Positions 1 through 64,000 of a stretch of DNA of 64,000 bases are shown here, piece by piece. The notes beneath the pieces were generated by a model. The model saw only the letters and a list, made by a program, of their open reading frames with translations. It was not told where the DNA came from and did no database searches. The position numbers and the translations under genes were made by a program. The DNA comes from Doris montereyensis. Lineage: Eukaryota > Mollusca > Gastropoda > Nudibranchia > Dorididae. Where the stretch lies: assembly GCA_037039925.1 (NCBI GenBank), contig JAXRKP010000080.1, positions 492,501 through 556,500 of the forward strand, given 5' to 3'. Positions within the stretch are counted from its first letter, which is position 1. Each line of letters begins with the position of its first letter.

Positions 1-1296
1 GATTTATACCATTTCACATGGGTATCACAACTGATTTGGATCTATGATTTATACCATTTCACATGGGTATCACAACTGATTTGGCTATATGATTCATACC
101 ATTTCACATGGGTATCATAACTGATTTGGATCTATGATTCATACAATTTCACATGTGTATCACAACTGATTTGGCTATGATTTATACCATTTCACATGGG
201 TATCACAACTGATTTGGATCTATGATTTATACCATTTCACATGGGTATCATAACTGATTTGGATCTATGATTTATATCATTTCACATGAGTATCACAACT
301 AATTTGGATCTATGATTTATACCATTTCACATGGGTATTACAACTGATTTGGATCTATGATTTATACCATTTCACATGGGTATTACAACTGATTTGGATC
401 TATGATTTATACCATTTCACATGGGTATCACAACTGATTTGGATCTATGATTTATACCATTTCACATGGGTATCACAAATTATTTGGCTCTATGATTCAT
501 ACCATTTCACATGTGTATCACAACTGATTTGGATCTTTAATACATACCATTTCATGTGGGTATCACAACTGATTTGGATCTTTAATACATACCATTTCAT
601 GTGGGTATCACAACTGATTTGGATCTTTAATACATACCATTTCATGTGGGTATCACAACTGATTTGGATCTTTTATACATACCATTTCATGTGGGTATCA
701 CAACTAATTTCATTGTATGATCCATACCATTTCACATGGCTACCACAACAAATTTTGTTGTATGATCCATACCATTTCACATGGGTACCACAACTAATTT
801 CATTGTATGATCCATACCATTTCACATGGCTATCACAACTAATTTCATTGTATGATCCATACCATTTCACATGGCTACCACAACAAATTTTGTTGTATGA
901 TCCATACCATTTCACATGGCCATCACCATTAATTTCATTGTATGCTCCATACCCTTTCACATGGCTATCACAACTAATTTCATTGTATGATCCATACCAT
1001 TTCACATGGCTACCACAACAAATTTTGTTGTATGATCCATACCCTTTCACATGGCTATCACAACTAATTTCATTGTATGATCCATACCATTTCACATGGC
1101 TACCACAACAAATTTTGTTGTATGATCCATACCATTTCACATGGCTATCACAACTAATTTCATTGTATGCTCCATACCATTTCACATGGCTATCACAACT
1201 AATTTCATTGTATGATCCATACTATTTCACATGGCTATCACAACTAATTTCATTGTATGATCCATACCATTTCACATGGGTACCACAATTGTTTTC
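1..1296. repeat. 45-bp minisatellite, about 28 copies
   Basis: Tandem units of 45 bp containing ACCATTTCACATGG. Two unit types: a left class (about 1-700) with ATCACAACTGATTTGG and a right class (about 700-1296) with CAACTAATTTCATTG or CAACAAATTTTGTTG, the latter two partly alternating. Because 45 is a multiple of three, both strands stay open for hundreds of bases over part of the array. The array continues past the left window edge. Confidence 0.95.
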
Positions 1297-4243
1297 TTAA
1301 GTAATAATTTGCAAAATGAGAACAAAACTGGAACACTCCACCACCCCATCAAAAGTGAAACAGACTAGACAAACGTTTGTAGTTAATTACCATTTATTAT
1401 TCATTTAGTCCCCATGGCAGGGAACTTTCGTCTTATAGATGTTACTAGTTTAATAATATACACGTTGTGTTTAAATTCCATCTTATTTCAAAACTGCTTA
1501 TAGGGCCTGGTTATACTACACCTTGATTAATGTTCCATGATATTCTTATAAATTAATATTAATTTATGCAAGGAAATCATAAAAACATCAATGACAAAAT
1601 TCAAGCTGAACAAATATCTGTTATATGAATACATGCATAACAATTTCTTTGTGTGACAAAAATGATTGACAAGTACAAAACTGATATAGATCTATATCAT
1701 CAAGTATATTCTTTTGAAAAAATCATTGCCTTTGATTTTGTAAACAAACAAGTTTCATAAAGTTTAGTGAACAAGTTGTAATTTCTTAGTCATTGATTAC
1801 TTTACTTTGATTATAGAGAAAAGTGTATGAAGTCAAAACCATATCTAAACGAAAAGATATCAGATAGTTTCAATCATGGCAGCCCATTAAATCACATACA
1901 AATTTGATTAAGGCAAAGAATTTTTAAAAATACTATAAATTTTACTAAATCTAAAAAAAAATCATGTCTGATATTTCTTTCAGTGAATGTAAATATATGT
2001 ATAATGTTAAATATATAAAGGCAGTTAAAAATTTACAGGAGTAAATCACCAATTAATGCGATAATCATGAACTAAATGGAAGACTGTTGAAGGTTTATAT
2101 TGACGGATAATCAGGAAGTGGCCGTATAATGGTCGTACTACAGTGCAAAAGGAAATCATAAAAACAGTTTCGACGGTCACACTCAAGTATTATATCTAAA
2201 AGTTGGTAAAAAATCAATCTTTTCAAATAAAAATTGTTTACAAAAATAATCATGTCTCATGGTTTTAAAAAAAAAAAATACCAAGGAATTACCATTCTTC
2301 TTATCCATCCTTCCCATCTCTGTAGGAGGGAAGGAAACAAACCAGTACATTTTGGAATAGGACATAAAAATTTTAATTTGTTACAAGGATAATTTAAACT
2401 TGAAAATGATGTTTGCATGACTTGTCAAGATTATCTTTAAAAAATTTGAGTTACATTTGATATTACACAGCAACAGCGAATGTGTCAATCTATGTAAGTC
2501 TGAAATGAGGGAGAAAGTTTTAGTAATGATACTGTCAACTATGAACCTTTTATTTCTTACATGTAAGCCTATCTCAGATCTAAGACGATTATAGATGCCT
2601 AGCCTAAATTCAATTGGTGTGATGTTGTTTGGCACCATTTACAAGTATGCATAACACAACTAATCATACATTATGATGTTCACAGTCAACCCACCCACCC
2701 ACCACCCCATTATAATAATTTAAAAAACAGCAACCCAAAACAAGCTCCACCAGGAACAAGAACACCACCAAACAAAAACCCAACAAAAACAAACAACATC
2801 AAAACTTGTCAATTTCCCAAAACTACAAATTTTAAAAAAAAATTCTTCTAAGACCATAAGTTATTTTAGCTATCAATGTATTATAAAACATGTTTCATTT
2901 TATGAAAATGACGTAAAAAACATTATCATCACATAGTTTAAATCAGTCAAAATAAAATATATCATGACTTACATTGATATCTATGCCTGCTTAAGCAGTT
3001 TGCTTTTTATATTATAGATGTATTATATTATCCTTCAAATAATACTTAAAACCAAAATATACAAAATCAATGCAGATGTAAATTCCGTTTTTTTTTGCAT
3101 GTACATACATGAAGTTCCGTGATAGGCCAGAATGTATAATCTAAGCAGTTTTAAACAACAGGTCATGATGATGCTAATCTTATTTTATTTTTAAACCTTT
3201 AAATTTAAATCTTTAATTATTTCAACAAAGAATAACAAGATCATTGATACAAAATCAAACTTTTTGTATACAAAAAAATATTTACTCCTACTGGAGCCCA
3301 CAACGCATACAAACATTTAGTCTGGTTTCTCCCTCACATACCTATGCATATTTTGACCCATCTTCTTGGATAGGTAAAACCAATATCAGCAAAATCAAAA
3401 GGTCAAATGTGATTGTCTCCATTCAATTTATTCACGGCTAAAACACATCCTACCCTTCCCCTCTCCTACTACAAAAATAAGATACAAAACGTAAACTAGA
3501 TAAATTTGCCACTCTGGATGAGTATAAAGCATAAAACAGTCATACAAGGCAAAGAATACATTTATAAAATGAAAACATATCTCTAAAATGTGAAGCATGA
3601 AGCGCTAAATCACCACAGGTGAATGGAAACAGGTCCCATGGAGATTAAGTCATGTCCTTAAAGGAAATCCACACACTTTTTAATAATATTTTACAGAGGT
3701 ATCAAGTATTGATTTCATAAAGCATTTGTTTCCTACTTATCATTAAAACAATAAGTACACCACTCTTCAAGCAATGAAGGCAAAAACTAAATTATTGATA
3801 AATGCCATAGTTAACAGGCAGCAGGAGATCAATAATTTAATGCAATCTAAGACGTAAAGAGAAGAAACTGGATGAATACCTAAAAACAAAACAAATGAGA
3901 TCTGGAAGATAGAAACTTACCACTAATAAACACAATCTGACTAGATAGAAAGAAATAAAAGCTTTTAAAAAAAAACTGACCAGCAAAGTAGAAAAGGTAA
4001 AGAGTTGTGATGAAAGAGAAAAATGACTGAGAAACTTATCCATGGGGTATAATGAAATGTTGAACCTCCTCAAACGTCACATTCACATAACTAAAAAAAA
4101 TTGTAAAAACTTTCTTAAATGTCAATGGATAACATAGCAAGTAATTTCATCTCTAACTAAAAAAAATCTTTTCCTCTTCAAAAATGTATGCCTCAAGCAT
4201 TTATTCCTTCTTCTTTTTGGTCTGTGTCTGTCTCTCTCTCACA

Positions 4244-4275
<32 letters not shown>

Positions 4276-6043
4276 TGCACGCACGCACATACGCACATAA
4301 AGCAACTCTCAACTTAAAAAAACTTTAAAAAATAAAATAAATTATTATCTAAAACAAAAACAGACTCTCTTGCCAAATATCCCCCCCCCCCCCCTCCTCC
4401 AATATCCAATTAACATAATGGAAAAACTTAATATAATATTTCACATGTTTTCATTTGCATGAGAGCTTTTTATATACCCATACTTTCTAGTATGACCATG
4501 CTACTATAAGTAAATATAACAGCCTTCTTATCCTCATACAAACTCAATAAGGCACTTATGTGCTTTGTTGTTTAGTTCCTCTCATTAATCTGACATAGTA
4601 TTAATATGTTTCAAAAGACATTAATTTCTTGTAAAATTGTTGAGCAGTATGACAGAACAAACTTATGCTAAAAAATTCCATTCACAACTTCATTTCAAAC
4701 CTAGGATAAGAAATTTGTTTGACAAGCAATGAACACATGATCTTGGCTGGTAATGACTGCAGGAATTGGACAAAATAAATTATACATCAAAAAAGCATTA
4801 AATGACATGGAATTTATATAACAATATATCACAGACTTTAAATACCTTAGAAAAGAGACAGCAAGTAACATGCTTTAAAAAAAACACAACTCTCAAAAAA
4901 GATTTATAAAAAGACACAGAGACAAAATGTATGCCTCTCCTCTATCAAAGGCGATTACCATAAAAAGACAAAATGCAGATCTTTCCTTCAAAATATTATC
5001 GTGGACGAATGATTTTTAGTTTTAGTGAAAACAAAACATTGAGTTGCAAATAAAATTGTAAACCATTTTAGATCACAAAACATGAAAACGTTAATTTTTA
5101 CCATGGAATAAACATCAACAGCAACATAAAGTAGACAATATAGTGATGATTTCAAAATGAAAATGGTGTACTTGATCAGCTTCTTTCTTTTTCACTTCAT
5201 TATAAGTTGTCAGAATCATTAATATTGTTAGCAAGTGAATTTTTTCAAAGGCCATTATGGCCCGTGGCTGGAGCTTATCTCCAGTTTTCTATAACATAAA
5301 GTGGAACAGGTGACAGTACATCACCTTCTAGATAGGACGCTACTCTGTTGCAGATTTTCCTCCACAGCTGATTCTGGTACCCATTTGCAGCTGGATTAAG
5401 TGGGGATATCTGGATTGTATTTCCCAAGAAACACAATGTCCAACCTAGCATTGCTGGGATTCAAACACAAGACCATATGATCTCAGTTCCAACAGCCCAA
5501 CCACTAGGAACCAGCTTATTTCCTATTGTCATAGATTGGGAATTTCATGAATTTGATAGAGGCTTTTGACAAATTTTACTAGTGACCTTTAAAAAATTTC
5601 CCAGGGACCTTTATCATAAAGCAAGAGTACCTGAGAAGCTATGAATTTTTGCAATCCCGGTAGGGCTTTTGCGCTAGATTTGTTTATCTCGTAGTAAGTG
5701 ATGGGTTTTGCCTGGCACGAATTTCAGGTCAATATCTTTCACCGGCATCTCAATTGTCTTGACACCGACCACCAGAATGGACAGCTTACAACCTGACCAC
5801 TATACAAATGGTCATTTGTTCTCATGTAATACAATTCTTAAGAAATCATTTTGCCATATGTAGCTCTGAATGTGTTTGTAAATGTAGTTGTCAAAAGTAA
5901 TTAATCAGATAATGGATATATCATGATTTTAAGTTCAATCTATACTGATTGATGTATTCTGAAAAGAAATGGAGAATTTGATGATGAAGTGTCACATCCG
6001 ATATCAGTCATTTAATGTAAACTACATGTATTTACATTTTTAC
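1297..6043. other. Non-coding AT-rich region downstream of the PKD1-like gene
   Basis: No gene recognised. Contains an (AC)n microsatellite around 4241-4280, a C14 run at 4381-4394, one tRNA-derived SINE (listed separately), and otherwise unique AT-rich sequence with only short chance open frames. Confidence 0.7.
5247..5520 (-). mobile_element. tRNA-derived SINE, copy 1
   Basis: On the minus strand it begins with a tRNA-like head (CCTAGTGGTTGGGC as box A, GTTTGAATCCC as box B) and ends in the shared tail near GGAGATAAGCTCCAGCC and AAGGCC. Same family as copies at 16.0, 21.0 and 26.5 kb. Lies beyond the gene's 3' end. Confidence 0.75.
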
Positions 6044-6049
6044 TTTATT
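6044..6049 (-). terminator. Candidate polyadenylation signal AATAAA
   Basis: Perfect AATAAA on the minus strand, about 145 nt past the stop codon at 6193, suggesting a short 3' UTR. A single hexamer in AT-rich DNA is weak evidence alone; position is what supports it. Confidence 0.5.
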
Positions 6050-6192
6050 CAACTCACATTGAATTGCATGGAATTTTCACCATTACAGTAAAAAAACTAT
6101 TGATAATTAACATGGTTATTGATAACTGTAAGCTTAGAGACTGGCAAAATAATACGCTTATGTATTATAAACTGAAAAGCAATGACAAAAAC

Positions 6193-64000
<57,808 letters not shown>

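Noticed and set aside
1..1296. CRISPR-like periodicity
   Set aside because: Units are contiguous without variable spacers, and the DNA is eukaryotic.
554..1300. 248-codon open frame in the left array, and 170-codon antisense frame
   Set aside because: Produced by a 45-bp tandem unit without stops; no start context, splice logic or domain.

Overview
This is AT-rich animal nuclear DNA dominated by one very large multi-exon gene on the minus strand. I read it as a polycystin-1 (PKD1-type) receptor-channel gene. The host is inferred, not proven: GT-AG introns, tRNA-derived SINEs, degenerate non-LTR retrotransposons and a piggyBac-like element fit a lophotrochozoan, most likely a mollusc. There are no bacterial-type operons and no second gene that I can support.

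Gene layout, read 5'->3' on the minus strand. Exon 1 runs off the right edge, so the promoter, start codon and LRR N-cap lie outside the window. I place 45 exons (numbered from the right edge) from 64000 down to a TGA stop at 6193-6195, about 13.95 kb of coding sequence or roughly 4,650 codons. The order is leucine-rich repeats and LRR C-cap (63950-61731), WSC-like domain and first PKD repeat (56681-55980), two C-type lectin domains (52366-47506), Ser/Thr linker (46255-46127), and one 4,918-bp exon with an LDLa-like module and about 15 PKD repeats (45156-40239). Then follow REJ (to about 30095), GPS (29544-29287), TM1 and PLAT (28591-26813), TM2-TM3, a long charged cytosolic loop over seven small exons, TM4-TM6, the extracellular polycystin (TOP) domain, TM7-TM11, and a C-tail with a coiled coil. 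A likely polyA signal sits at 6044-6049.

Every exon pair is bounded by GT-AG, and phases agree once single-base slips are allowed. About 16 places break the frame by one base, many in homopolymer runs (A4, T4, T5, A7, A6, C4, C3, G-runs at donors), and one conserved lectin Trp codon reads TGA. I favour consensus-sequence indels in an intact gene over a decayed gene, but the window alone cannot settle it.

Introns hold four degraded copies of one endonuclease/RT LINE (16.7, 18.0-20.5, 48.7-51.3, 53.5-54.4 kb), a fragment of a second RT family (36.2-37.1 kb), four or five tRNA-SINEs, a 545-bp TTAA-flanked piggyBac-like element (46799-47343), a 138/136-bp-arm inverted repeat (7326-7617), several minisatellites, and long (GAA)n, (TC)n and (AT)n tracts. 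The left 6 kb downstream of the gene is non-coding, with a 45-bp minisatellite at 1-1296 and one SINE.
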